A DNA stretch of 41,135 nucleotides from a virus: positions 1 through 41,135 of IMG/VR virus record IMGVR_UViG_3300042923_000953. One strand, given 5' to 3'. Shown one piece after another: positions 29,080 to 36,318 of this stretch (the first letter of the stretch is position 1; the number at the start of each line of letters is the position of its first letter). Position numbers and translations under genes: made by a program. Under the pieces are notes generated by a model. The model saw only the letters and a list, made by a program, of their open reading frames with translations. It made no database searches and was not told the DNA's origin.

Positions 29080-29833
29080 CTTCTTTCACCTCATTGTAAA
29101 AGTCATCAATTACTTGTTTCGCTTTATCTAATGATTCTTTAGCAAGCTTTTGATTAAAATATTCTTTGTTAGTTCTTACTCTTGTTCTATAAACTGTGAA
29201 GCAATCTTCTAATTTCATTAATTGTTTATGATAATTTGGCTTTTCTTTTCTTTCCCAAATCACTTCACCGTTGAATGATACTTGCATGATGTCGTGATGT
29301 GGGTTTTTATCTTTATATCTTTCATATTCTAAATTATAATTATAAGATTTTAGAAAGTTTCCTCCACTTCCATTTGTGTAAAACACTATCTTATCTTGAA
29401 TAACTGCTGTAACTTCACCATTTCTCAAAATACAAATCATTCCATCTTTTAAATCATCTTTTGTAAATGGTTTAGGGGTTATTAATTGTAAATATTTTAT
29501 ATTGATTGTACGTTTAATTTTTTTACCAAAACAATCAAACTCTATATCGCAATCATCTCCACCAATTGCGACAATAATACCACAACGATTTTTAAACCAT
29601 TCCTCGACGCAGAAAGTTACTTCCACCTCATTACCGACTTTAAATGATGGGTTAGGTGTGATTAATTTTAGTTCATCATCTTGATATATCACTTCGCCTC
29701 CACCTTTTAATTTGTATCCTTTACCATAGTAATTTTTACCATATTCTGTGATAATTGTTCTTGTACCTTTGATTAATTTACAATATGCTTTTCTTATAAT
29801 GACTTCTACTTCATTACCAATTTCATATTTCAT
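29069..29833 (-). CDS. early protein with two repeated SH3-like modules
   Basis: A 254-aa protein. YEIGNEVEVIIRKAYCK...ELKLITPNP and FKVGNEVEVTFCVEEWF...YLQLITPKP are two copies of a ~55-residue module. A YopX-like third part (DLKDGMICILRNGEVTAVIQ) and a helical C-terminus follow. The repeated GNEVEV strand suggests SH3/KOW-type barrels. Function unknown; its tail overlaps the next start by 11 nt. Confidence 0.65.
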   Translation of the reverse strand: MKYEIGNEVEVIIRKAYCKLIKGTRTIITEYGKNYYGKGYKLKGGGEVIYQDDELKLITPNPSFKVGNEVEVTFCVEEWFKNRCGIIVAIGGDDCDIEFDCFGKKIKRTINIKYLQLITPKPFTKDDLKDGMICILRNGEVTAVIQDKIVFYTNGSGGNFLKSYNYNLEYERYKDKNPHHDIMQVSFNGEVIWERKEKPNYHKQLMKLEDCFTVYRTRVRTNKEYFNQKLAKESLDKAKQVIDDFYNEVKEDVK

Positions 29834-30095
29834 TTGTGCCCTCCTTACTAACTTCTATATTTGGATTGCATTTATAACAATCCCTAAACCATGTATCATT
29901 TCCTTTATACTTTTCTAAGGTAATACATATAAAATCTTCATCATTAATCCATAGACCCCAAAATCTAATATTAGGTATCATTTTATTAGTTCCAAATATG
30001 CAAGTAGGATTATAATTTCTATGCAAACTATACTCTCCTTTTTTAATAAAACATCCTGATGTAATCTCATAATCTTTTTTAAAAATTACTTTCAT
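29823..30095 (-). CDS. hypothetical 90-aa early protein
   Basis: Starts MKVIFKKDYEITSGCFIKKG, a short beta-rich opening resembling small phage SH3-like proteins. CYKCNPNIEV near the C-terminus could bind metal with other Cys residues. It overlaps the following gene by 11 nt. Confidence 0.58.
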   Translation of the reverse strand: MKVIFKKDYEITSGCFIKKGEYSLHRNYNPTCIFGTNKMIPNIRFWGLWINDEDFICITLEKYKGNDTWFRDCYKCNPNIEVSKEGTNEI

Positions 30096-30105
30096 TTTTT
30101 ACCTC

Positions 30106-30972
30106 CTACTTCATCCATGATTGATAACCACCTGAACCAAATATATCCTCTGATTCTTTTTTAAATTTTTCGTTCTCTACTTTTCTTTTTTCATTATCTT
30201 CTTTAGTTGGATGAATTAATTTTTTTACATCTTCCACCGTATAATTTTTTAAAGCCCATGATCGTAGAATTGTATCTGTATATTTGATATTAGATTTTTT
30301 GTAAATTGCTGTTTCTTTAATCGCATGAAAAATTAGCTCTGGATCATACAGATCAAACCATCCTTTAATGAATTCAAAATCAAATGAATTTAAGTTAGGA
30401 TTGATAGTGTTTTGGACTAAATCAACACATTTTTGAAAAGTCAATTTTTCTTGTGTGCGCGTGTTGTTATTTATAGAAGTAGTAGTATTTTCTATATCTT
30501 CTTCTACTTCTTCTTCTATTGCGTGACTTGGCGTGACTTCGTTTGTGACTGTCACGTTACTGTCACGTGACATACTTATTAACCCTTGTTTCTTTCTTTT
30601 ACGTTCATTTTCCTTTCTAATTCGACCTTGTTCACGTATTTGGTCCAATTTATCAATACTTTGATGTTTCTCCCAATTTGGTAAGTAATATTTATCATCA
30701 ATAATCTCAATCATTTCTAAGTTTTGAAAAGTTTTTAATGCAAGCATGACTGTTTTCATGGGCCGATTAAAAACTGAAGATAACATTTCGTCTGTATAAG
30801 CAATTGCATCTGTCATCATCAAAAGCCCACCCTGATTAGATTTGCCGCACATGCACAAAATTTTGAACCAAATTACGATTAATGTATCACCCTGGGGCAT
30901 TGTTTCTATATATTTGATTTTTTCATCATCAAATATATCAGTTACTATCTTGATCCATTTTACTTCCGCCAT
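30106..30972 (-). CDS. phage replisome organiser / DnaD-like replication protein
   Basis: I start at ATG 30972 (MAEVKWIKIVTDIFDDEKIK) after GGTGAGGA, giving 288 aa. This is the classic N-terminus of phage replisome organisers: winged helix with TMPQGDTLIVIWFKILCMCG and VFNRPMKTVMLALKTFQNLE. A charged linker (about residues 125-175) precedes a DnaD-like C-terminus (FIKGWFDLYDPELIFHAIKE). It should recruit the host helicase to the phage origin. Runs such as GTCACG/CGTGAC near 30540-30570 in its linker codons may include an origin, unproven. Confidence 0.88.
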   Translation of the reverse strand: MAEVKWIKIVTDIFDDEKIKYIETMPQGDTLIVIWFKILCMCGKSNQGGLLMMTDAIAYTDEMLSSVFNRPMKTVMLALKTFQNLEMIEIIDDKYYLPNWEKHQSIDKLDQIREQGRIRKENERKRKKQGLISMSRDSNVTVTNEVTPSHAIEEEVEEDIENTTTSINNNTRTQEKLTFQKCVDLVQNTINPNLNSFDFEFIKGWFDLYDPELIFHAIKETAIYKKSNIKYTDTILRSWALKNYTVEDVKKLIHPTKEDNEKRKVENEKFKKESEDIFGSGGYQSWMK

Positions 30973-31102
30973 CTTCCTCACCTACTATTTTTTCACATTC
31001 AATACATACATATGGATAAATAAGGTCCTCTTCAGATTTAAAAATTCTTCCACACTTATGGCAAATATAATCTTTTAATGGTCTCCCTTTATAATAATCC
31101 AT
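30938..31102 (-). CDS. 54-aa zinc-ribbon protein
   Basis: The frame MDYYKGRPLKDYICHKCGRI continues with FKSEEDLIYPYVCIECEK: two CxxC knuckles forming one zinc ribbon. I choose ATG 31100-31102, six bases after GAGGTG. Its 3' end overlaps the start of the replisome organiser by 35 nt. Probably nucleic acid or protein binding; role unknown. Confidence 0.65.
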   Translation of the reverse strand: MDYYKGRPLKDYICHKCGRIFKSEEDLIYPYVCIECEKIVGEEDGGSKMDQDSN

Positions 31103-31113
31103 TCATTTCACCT

Positions 31114-31212
31114 CTAATTTTGTTTTGCTTTCTTATGATTGTTTACTTTAAATTTTGCATAATCATGGCAAGTAGAGTGGCAGTTTCTAAACTTGCCATC
31201 TACTTCACCTTC
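31114..31212 (-). pseudogene. tiny Cys/His-rich frame without standard start
   Basis: Following AAGAAGGTGAA the frame reads EVDGKFRNCHSTCHDYAKFK and VNNHKKAKQN. The RNCHSTC-x-x-Y-x-x-(F/W)K pattern is one I recall from many small phage proteins. In this copy the position expected for Met reads GTA (before DGKF), and the only ATG nearby is in another frame. Start-codon mutation or non-standard initiation is implied. Confidence 0.45.
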
Positions 31213-31445
31213 TTAACAAGTTCTAATTCAAGTACTATTTCTTTAAAATCATTAAAGGTATATTTTAAAATTTGGTACTTTTTGTTATCAAATTCAATGA
31301 TCATATTAACTTTTTTATTTTGATAAAAATCTAATACTTTTTTAAGTTCATATTTATCGTTGATGTTGATGGTAAATTCATCTACATTTAAAGTAGTTGG
31401 TCCAATATCACGAGCATCCTTTTTCATCTTGATTACTTTATTCAT
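31200..31445 (-). CDS. hypothetical 81-aa early protein
   Basis: Starts MNKVIKMKKDARDIGPTTLN. Alternating strands and helices (NINDKYELKKVLDFYQNKKV, then FDNKKYQILKYTFNDFKEIV). No family recognised. It overlaps the upstream gene by 8 nt. Confidence 0.58.
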   Translation of the reverse strand: MNKVIKMKKDARDIGPTTLNVDEFTININDKYELKKVLDFYQNKKVNMIIEFDNKKYQILKYTFNDFKEIVLELELVKKVK

Positions 31446-31728
31446 TAGTTTTCACCTCACACTTTATAATTCCATTTTTAAGATGTTCTTTTTCTTTTAT
31501 TAATAGTTGATTATCTTGTTCTAATTTACTTATCACCATTTTTTGAGTTTTTGAAACTAATATCGCTATAGCGCATTCATTGTTTACTTTTAAATGATTT
31601 TGATATAAGTTTTTATATTTGGACCACAATTTGCTATAGGCTATTCTAAGCCCCTTTTTGCTTTCCCCTAGCTTGTACGCAGCGTAATCAGTAAATAGCA
31701 TTGCTATTATCAATAAAGCATATTCCAT
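31438..31728 (-). CDS. membrane-anchored coiled-coil protein
   Basis: A 96-aa protein. An N-terminal hydrophobic helix (YALLIIAMLFTDYAAYKLG) is followed by a coiled coil (ISKLEQDNQLLIKEKEHLKN). One anchored small protein; function unknown. The Shine-Dalgarno is AGGAGTG. Confidence 0.6.
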   Translation of the reverse strand: MEYALLIIAMLFTDYAAYKLGESKKGLRIAYSKLWSKYKNLYQNHLKVNNECAIAILVSKTQKMVISKLEQDNQLLIKEKEHLKNGIIKCEVKTNE

Positions 31729-31745
31729 GGCACTCCTCCTAAAAG

Positions 31746-32480
31746 TTATTCATGTTCATTTATTTCAATTTCATTATCAACAACTTCTGGGTCTATATCT
31801 AACTCAATTTCAGTTTTAGAAAGATATAGATTAACTAATAAGGCTTCAAAAGTACTTAAATCTCCAATAATCATAGATTTTTTGTAATCTACATCATTTA
31901 TGGTTAATGAAAATATACGAGATTTATTATCATGAATATTAATTCCAATTCTATATTTACAGCTATATTTGCTCTTATCTTCTTCAGCATCTATAGAGAT
32001 CCAATAACCACCATAATTTGATTTTTCAACATCAATAGTACATTCTGCATGAGCATATCCATCATCAAAATCTAAATCATCTTTATCCAGATTATCAGCA
32101 GCTTCATCCTTGAAATTCTTAATTAACTCGCTAAATTTATATATCTTTCCTTGGGGTGTAATAAATTTCTCAATCTCATCGTTCACTTTTTCAATTAATG
32201 TGTCGTTCATTATACCAGTTAACTTTCTTTGAATCATTTCAGCTACGATCGTGTTATATGCTGGTAAAGAAATATCTCCAACTGTAGGTAATACAATCTT
32301 ACTTTTAATAATCTCTTTTATTTGTTTATAACCTTCACCACTATAACCAAACACATTATCCAGTGCATCTTTAACAATTCCATTAACATGTTTTTCAACT
32401 TGTTCATTGACATATGCAGCAAGTTTTTCACTCGCAATAACCTCAGCTACTTTTTGATTAATAATTTCATTTATATTCAT
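31746..32480 (-). CDS. hypothetical 244-aa early protein
   Basis: Starts MNINEIINQKVAEVIASEKL. The N-terminal half is helical (YVNEQVEKHVNGIVKDALDN). The C-terminal half is acidic and beta-rich (NYGGYWISIDAEEDKSKYSC), with a helical stretch STFEALLVNLYLSKTEIELD. It neighbours the clamp-like protein by 12 nt in one transcript, so a DNA metabolism role is possible but not shown. Confidence 0.62.
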   Translation of the reverse strand: MNINEIINQKVAEVIASEKLAAYVNEQVEKHVNGIVKDALDNVFGYSGEGYKQIKEIIKSKIVLPTVGDISLPAYNTIVAEMIQRKLTGIMNDTLIEKVNDEIEKFITPQGKIYKFSELIKNFKDEAADNLDKDDLDFDDGYAHAECTIDVEKSNYGGYWISIDAEEDKSKYSCKYRIGINIHDNKSRIFSLTINDVDYKKSMIIGDLSTFEALLVNLYLSKTEIELDIDPEVVDNEIEINEHE

Positions 32481-32492
32481 TTCTTTCTCCTC

Positions 32493-33038
32493 CTAATCAA
32501 TTCTTTTCGGTAATATAATGTGATTAACTTCTGTATAATCACTAACACCTTGAATATAAGCTGGATCAACATTATTTGGTGTTAAACATAATATAAAACT
32601 ATCCATTCCCTGGGTGGCTCTCTCAATTTCCTTTTTACTGAACATAATTTTGTAATTAACGTTTTCAGTTTTCCAAAATTTTGAGGTATTTGGGTATTTA
32701 CCATCAAACTGCCTTAATCTAAGTGTTATTACACCAGTGCTATAAACATTGTTCTTGCCATCTGCTGTGATTACTAGTTCAGTAGGAATTATTCCCTTTG
32801 CTGGCTTTGGAAAGTATCTAAAGTCATTAGAATCTAATAAAATATCTATATCTTTGATTTTGCTTATTAACTTAATTTTTGATTGCCACACTATATATGA
32901 GTTTGTACATTCGAAATATAGGTAATTTTCTTTGCTATATAATTTAATGAAAGTTAATATTGGTCGTGTCACGTTTCCAACACACTTTCTTGCTTTTGTA
33001 AATTCTTTGTAAAATGTTTTATAATCTACAGTGATCAT
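32493..33038 (-). CDS. sliding-clamp (DNA polymerase III beta)-like protein
   Basis: A 181-aa protein. KARKCVGNVTRPILTFIKLY and YLYFECTNSYIVWQSKIKL match the start of a beta-clamp domain (R-x-x-LP-I-L...L-x-x-x-A-T-D). KGIIPTELVITADG and LRQFDGKYPNTSKFW match the end of a second clamp-like domain (I-DG-x-(F/Y)P-x). Bacterial clamps have about 370 aa in three domains, so this is a shortened phage form, perhaps a trimeric or decoy clamp. The family assignment rests on these motifs. Confidence 0.6.
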   Translation of the reverse strand: MITVDYKTFYKEFTKARKCVGNVTRPILTFIKLYSKENYLYFECTNSYIVWQSKIKLISKIKDIDILLDSNDFRYFPKPAKGIIPTELVITADGKNNVYSTGVITLRLRQFDGKYPNTSKFWKTENVNYKIMFSKKEIERATQGMDSFILCLTPNNVDPAYIQGVSDYTEVNHIILPKRID

Positions 33039-33067
33039 TAAATAAACCCTCCTAATATCGCTGTTTA

Positions 33068-33096
33068 TTGCATAATCTAATTAAAAATGTTATAAT
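33068..33096 (+). promoter_or_regulatory. strong plus-strand promoter in early operon
   Basis: TTGCAT (33068-33073), 17-bp spacer, TATAAT (33091-33096) with the extended -10 TGT just before it (33088-33090). No plus-strand gene follows; instead a structured, terminated segment does. Confidence 0.8.
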
Positions 33097-33102
33097 GATA
33101 AC

Positions 33103-33203
33103 AGACATATAAAAATGTCTTGCTAACATTTACAAATAGTAACGTCGCCTAACTGTTGACTATTTGTAATCATTGAGAACTTGTTGAAGCAAGTTCTTTT
33201 TTA
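33103..33203 (+). ncRNA. predicted small RNA antisense to the early operon
   Basis: About 100 nt downstream of the strong promoter at 33068-33096. Three hairpins can form: AGACAT/ATGTCT (33103-33120), a 9-bp stem ACAAATAGT/ACTATTTGT (33132-33140 with 33159-33167), and an intrinsic terminator AGAACTTG/CAAGTTCT (33176-33197) followed by TTTTTT. Its 3' end overlaps and is antisense to the last codons of the gene at 33170-33463. No protein-coding frame is evident. This fills the gap between the clamp-like and Spo0A-C-like genes. Confidence 0.7.
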
Positions 33204-33463
33204 TTTGTTTTAATATACTCATTTTGAATTGCTATTAAAGCCTCAGTATTTGTTAATTTGCCATATTTAGTAAAACTTATTGCAGTCTTAATATTTCTTT
33301 CAACTGAACCACCAGTACATTTCATTCTTCTTCCTATTTCTGAATATACTTTCATCGTTTTTAATGGTGGTTGTAAATTCAATTTAAAAAATTCAACAAT
33401 ACAGTACGTTCCTGATAGATTTAATTTAAATCCCTTTTTTTCTAAGAATTCTATTTCGTTCAT
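33170..33463 (-). CDS. Spo0A C-terminal domain-like DNA-binding protein
   Basis: A 97-aa protein. The region LKTMKVYSEIGRRMKCTGGS then VERNIKTAISFTKYGKLTNT follows the Spo0A effector domain pattern (L-Y-x-x-IA-x-(K/R)-x-x-T-x-(S/G)-x-VER-x-I-R-x-A-I). Phages use free-standing copies as regulators, and a sporulation role is not implied. It is coupled to the 29-aa frame upstream (TAATG overlap). Confidence 0.72.
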   Translation of the reverse strand: MNEIEFLEKKGFKLNLSGTYCIVEFFKLNLQPPLKTMKVYSEIGRRMKCTGGSVERNIKTAISFTKYGKLTNTEALIAIQNEYIKTNKKELASTSSQ

Positions 33464-33552
33464 TACTTTTCCCTCCGTTTCTTTAACATTTCTTTGATAT
33501 TTTTAAACTCACTACTTGTCCATATCTTAGATTTTTTTAATGGATAGCACAT
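33463..33552 (-). CDS. 29-aa basic peptide
   Basis: The frame reads MCYPLKKSKIWTSSEFKNIK and EMLKKRREK. The Shine-Dalgarno GGAGAG precedes the ATG. The stop overlaps the next start (TAATG), suggesting a translated leader or a small basic protein. Unknown function. Confidence 0.5.
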   Translation of the reverse strand: MCYPLKKSKIWTSSEFKNIKEMLKKRREK

Positions 33553-33566
33553 GTTTATCTCTCCTT

Positions 33567-33632
33567 TCAACGTAATTTAAGTGGTTCGATATTCATTTTA
33601 GGTTCTAGGTTAATAACAACAGGTTTAATAAT
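33567..33632 (-). pseudogene. short coding-like segment without standard start
   Basis: In the frame ending at TGA 33567-33569 the bases read KIIKPVVINLEPKMNIEPLK then LR, a strongly protein-like string. The only in-frame candidate starts are ATT 33630-33632 or 33627-33629, or a late ATG. The string begins directly at the stop of the preceding 83-aa gene and is in its +1 frame, so a fusion through frameshift or a non-standard start are both possible. Confidence 0.35.
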
Positions 33633-33633
33633 T

Positions 33634-33885
33634 TTATTTTTCTTCTTTCAAGTAATCATTAATTTTAGAAATTACATCATCAAAGTTTAAACCGATTGAT
33701 AGTAATACTTTAGCTGCACCATAAATCCATTTTTCACATAAATGCCATTGGCCGAGCTTGTCCACGAAATATTCTTTGCCTTTGAAATAAAAATGGAATT
33801 CGTTATGTTCAAAGAATGGTTTGGTGTTTTTGTCATAGTTGATCTGATCAAAAAGTTGTCTAAATTGTTTTGGAGTTGGTTCCAA
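33634..33885 (-). CDS. hypothetical 83-aa early protein, TTG start
   Basis: The TTG start (33883-33885) follows GGAGG at 8 nt. The protein (MEPTPKQFRQLFDQINYDKN, then FYFKGKEYFVDKLGQWHLCE) is mixed alpha/beta, with a final helix. No family recognised. It is the first minus-strand gene left of the plus-strand NDT-like moron. Confidence 0.62.
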   Translation of the reverse strand: MEPTPKQFRQLFDQINYDKNTKPFFEHNEFHFYFKGKEYFVDKLGQWHLCEKWIYGAAKVLLSIGLNFDDVISKINDYLKEEK

Positions 33886-33966
33886 CTAAATTTCCTCCTT
33901 TTATAATTAAATAATTCCAATTTCTCCCCATTTAGTGTAAAATTATGTCGAGGGGAGGTGATGAAT

Positions 33967-34659
33967 GTGAGAAAATGTTTTATAGTTTGTCCTATCGGTG
34001 AAGAAAATTCTCCAACAAGAACACGTTCAGATAAATTGTTAAGACACATTATTACACCAGTATGTGAAGCTTGCGGTTATGAAACAATTCGTGTAGATAA
34101 GGTAAATCATAATGAATCGATTACCGAAAAAATAATTAACTATCTAGAAGAAAGTGATTTAGTAATTGCAGATGTTACAGATGTCAATCCGAATGTATTT
34201 TTTGAAATTGGCTATAGAAAAGCACTTGGAAGGCACATAATACATTTAAGCGAGAAAACTACTAAGTTACCTTTTGATATTGCAACAATCAATACTTTTC
34301 CATATGATTTAAATGATCTAGATTCGGTAGAACAACTCAGAGAAAGATTAACTCAAACTATTAATGCTCTAAACTACGATTCAATTGAAAGTATAGTTAA
34401 ATCAAAATCATATTCAGAAAATCTAAATACACAAATTCTCTCAGAATTATTTAAAATTCAAGATTCGATAAAAAAGCTCAGTGAGTCAATTTCTTATAAA
34501 GATAATTCTGCACTTTCAGTTTTAGCTGACAAATTAGTAAATACTTCTAGTTCTTCAATTGATTCCAAACTTACCGAAACTATGCTTAAAACCGTCTTTG
34601 ATGACCCAGATAAATTATTCAAATTTGTCGAAATAGCAAACAAAATTAATAAAAAGTAA
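33967..34659 (+). CDS. moron: nucleoside 2-deoxyribosyltransferase/TIR-like domain protein
   Basis: The best start is GTG 33967 (MRKCFIVCPIGEENSPTRTR), 8 bases after GGAGG; ATG 33961 is too close to it. This gives 231 aa. Residues about 1-115 are a Rossmann-like domain with VCPIGEE, ESDLVIADVTDVNPNVFFEI and GYRKALGRHIIHLSEKTTKL, the pattern of nucleoside 2-deoxyribosyltransferase-like and related TIR-like nucleotide-processing domains (Glu in E-I-G as likely catalytic residue). A helical C-terminus follows. The opposite strand to all neighbours and a strong Shine-Dalgarno mark it as a moron. Such domains are frequent effectors in anti-phage systems; function here is inferred. Confidence 0.72.
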   Translation: MRKCFIVCPIGEENSPTRTRSDKLLRHIITPVCEACGYETIRVDKVNHNESITEKIINYLEESDLVIADVTDVNPNVFFEIGYRKALGRHIIHLSEKTTKLPFDIATINTFPYDLNDLDSVEQLRERLTQTINALNYDSIESIVKSKSYSENLNTQILSELFKIQDSIKKLSESISYKDNSALSVLADKLVNTSSSSIDSKLTETMLKTVFDDPDKLFKFVEIANKINKK

Positions 34660-34875
34660 TTAAATCTTCTCTTTTATGTCATTAAATAGTGTGGTTAAGA
34701 AATCTTGAACCGTAGATTTTTTAAGCTTATCAACATTTACTAATTTTATTGTTAGTGAAATTTCTTCGTTTTTTTGTGTTTTAATTTCTTGTGAAAATAT
34801 TTTTATAGAATTTTCGTCAAAATAAGAGTTTACAACTTCATCAACAAGTTGGGGCTCTTTTTTATTCTCGATCAT
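34660..34875 (-). CDS. hypothetical 71-aa early protein
   Basis: Starts MIENKKEPQLVDEVVNSYFD. The strand-rich centre (NEEISLTIKLVNVDKLKKST) ends in a helix. It converges with the moron stop (34659), with no clear terminator between them. The Shine-Dalgarno is AAGGAGAG. Another nearby gene also starts MIENK (35313), probably chance. Confidence 0.58.
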   Translation of the reverse strand: MIENKKEPQLVDEVVNSYFDENSIKIFSQEIKTQKNEEISLTIKLVNVDKLKKSTVQDFLTTLFNDIKEKI

Positions 34876-34898
34876 TTGAACTCTCCTTTCTAAAAATA

Positions 34899-34926
34899 TT
34901 GATATATCAACAAATTTTGTTATAAT
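34899..34926 (+). promoter_or_regulatory. promoter with palindromic -35 region
   Basis: TTGATA (34899-34904), 16-bp spacer, TATAAT (34921-34926). The -35 is part of a 12-bp perfect palindrome TTGATATATCAA (34899-34910), a possible operator. It drives the zinc-ribbon gene at 34964. Confidence 0.65.
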
Positions 34927-34963
34927 AATCTTGTAGAGACTGTAAGAATTTTGGAGGTATATT

Positions 34964-35176
34964 TTGAATTTTAAATTTGACTTAGATACAAAACAACTTA
35001 TGAAAGATATAAAGCAATCTGTAAAAAAAGATTTACAAGATGGTGTTGTTATGGACGTTGATTGCCCATATTGTGAAAAACTAATAACTGACGCTGAAAT
35101 AAAAGATAAAGTAAATTACACTTGTCCTTTCTGCCAAAAGGAATTTAGTGTTGATTTAGATTTCAGCAAGTTTTAA
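34964..35176 (+). CDS. zinc-ribbon protein, TTG start
   Basis: A 70-aa protein. TTG 34964-34966 follows GGAGG at 7-8 nt. The N-terminal half is a charged helix (DTKQLMKDIKQSVKKDLQDG). Two knuckles, DCPYCEKL and TCPFCQKEF, form a zinc ribbon. It is a lone plus-strand gene with its own promoter, stopping in overlap with the convergent coiled-coil gene. Function unknown. Confidence 0.7.
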   Translation: MNFKFDLDTKQLMKDIKQSVKKDLQDGVVMDVDCPYCEKLITDAEIKDKVNYTCPFCQKEFSVDLDFSKF

Positions 35177-35313
35177 CTATTTTTTACTGTCTCTACATTC
35201 TTAATTTTTAATTCAAAATTCTCAATCTTTGTTAAGATAACTTCTAACTCGTTTAGAAGTTCTTTTAATTCATCGATATTTGTTGAAATGTTTAACACTT
35301 TATTCTCGATCAT
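35173..35313 (-). CDS. 46-aa coiled-coil protein
   Basis: The frame reads MIENKVLNISTNIDELKELL and NELEVILTKIENFELKIKNV: one long heptad-repeat helix. The Shine-Dalgarno is AAGGAGGA. The start overlaps the stop of the HTH gene upstream by 4 nt and the 3' end overlaps the convergent zinc-ribbon gene. Confidence 0.6.
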   Translation of the reverse strand: MIENKVLNISTNIDELKELLNELEVILTKIENFELKIKNVETVKNS

Positions 35314-35501
35314 GCTTGTCCTCCTTTATTATTATTTTTGTTTATAAAAACATTTAATTGGTCTTCACTAATTCGATATGTAGGTCTCAAAGAACTGCCT
35401 ACATTAAAGGCTAACAAATCATTACTATGTATTGCTTTTCTAATTGTTTTTGGGCTGACGTTCCATAACTCTGCAACTTGGTTCACCGAATAGGATTTCA
35501 A
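35310..35501 (-). CDS. excisionase-like HTH_17 DNA-binding protein
   Basis: A 63-aa winged-helix protein: SYSVNQVAELWNVSPKTIRK then AIHSNDLLAFNVGSSLRPTY and RISEDQLNVFINK. This is the MerR-like/HTH_17 fold used by excisionases and small phage regulators. It is intact, unlike the xis-like gene beside int, and might serve as excisionase or as a control protein. It overlaps the antirepressor gene by 4 nt. Confidence 0.75.
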   Translation of the reverse strand: MKSYSVNQVAELWNVSPKTIRKAIHSNDLLAFNVGSSLRPTYRISEDQLNVFINKNNNKGGQA

Positions 35502-36256
35502 TTGATATCAACTCCATATTTAACTGCATATTCTTTAATAATTGCGATGAAGATTTCTTTAAGTTTTTTGTCATCTTCAATTACATCTAGATAATTTAAC
35601 TTTTCAATTTGTGTTTTAGACATTCCTTTTTCTTCTGCTCTATCTTTTAAATTTTGTAATCTTCGTTTAATATCAGTTCCAGCTCTACGATCTAATTCTT
35701 TATACAACTTTTGTCTAAACTCTCTAAAGTTTCCTTCTATTTTAGCTATTGCTGTTATGACATTATTTGTTTGTTCTCTCCAATCATCTTTATATTCTTT
35801 AACAACATTTTCTTTAATGTTTGCTATATCTGATTTAACTTGTTTAAGTTCTAACTCTTGGGCTACTACGTTATCAAATATTTGTTTAAACATTTGTAAT
35901 TGTGGGCTTAGATTAGCGTAAACATTAAAACGATTTTCTAATTCTATAAAGTATCTTCTAATTTGTTTACCTTTATCGTTGTTTTCTACCATTGCAATCT
36001 CTTTTGCGGTATCAATTTTTAAAATGTAATCTTTTCTAACTGTTCCACCTGTGCTCGTTTCATAATTTTGTGAAACGAGAGTATAGTCTGTGTTTTCAAC
36101 AAACCCATACTTTTCAATTCTGTCTTTTATCCAATCAGCAAATTGTCTTTTGCTTTCGATAAACTCATGTAACTCTCTAGCGTTTACTAGGTGTTGTTTT
36201 TGATTGTTCTCATAAATTGGTATCAATTGATTTTCAATTATTCTTAATTTAATCAT
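35498..36256 (-). CDS. AntA/AntB-type antirepressor
   Basis: A 252-aa protein. The N-terminal domain is a standard AntA/AntB domain: LVNARELHEFIESKRQFADW, IKDRIEKYGFVENTDYTLV, and LKIDTAKEIAMVENNDKGKQ. The C-terminal part is a helical coiled coil (NRFNVYANLSPQLQMFKQIF). Placed right after the Cro-like gene in the early operon, it should counter the CI repressor. An operator copy (36302-36318) lies 46 bp upstream of its start. Confidence 0.88.
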   Translation of the reverse strand: MIKLRIIENQLIPIYENNQKQHLVNARELHEFIESKRQFADWIKDRIEKYGFVENTDYTLVSQNYETSTGGTVRKDYILKIDTAKEIAMVENNDKGKQIRRYFIELENRFNVYANLSPQLQMFKQIFDNVVAQELELKQVKSDIANIKENVVKEYKDDWREQTNNVITAIAKIEGNFREFRQKLYKELDRRAGTDIKRRLQNLKDRAEEKGMSKTQIEKLNYLDVIEDDKKLKEIFIAIIKEYAVKYGVDIN

Positions 36257-36301
36257 CTAATCATTCCTTTCTAGTATTATTTGCTATTATTTTGTATTGT
36301 T

Positions 36302-36318
36302 GTGTCTTATTTAGACAC
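36302..36318. promoter_or_regulatory. repressor operator copy, GTGTCT-N5-AGACAC
   Basis: GTGTCT-TATTT-AGACAC inverted repeat. It overlaps the last codons of the Cro-like gene and precedes the antirepressor gene. The same inverted repeat with TCATT centre lies at 36544-36560. Confidence 0.75.

Noticed and set aside
33687-34049. Minus-strand frame overlapping the NDT-like moron
   Set aside because: It overlaps both the 83-aa gene (same strand, other frame) and the start of the moron; composition is like a shadow.
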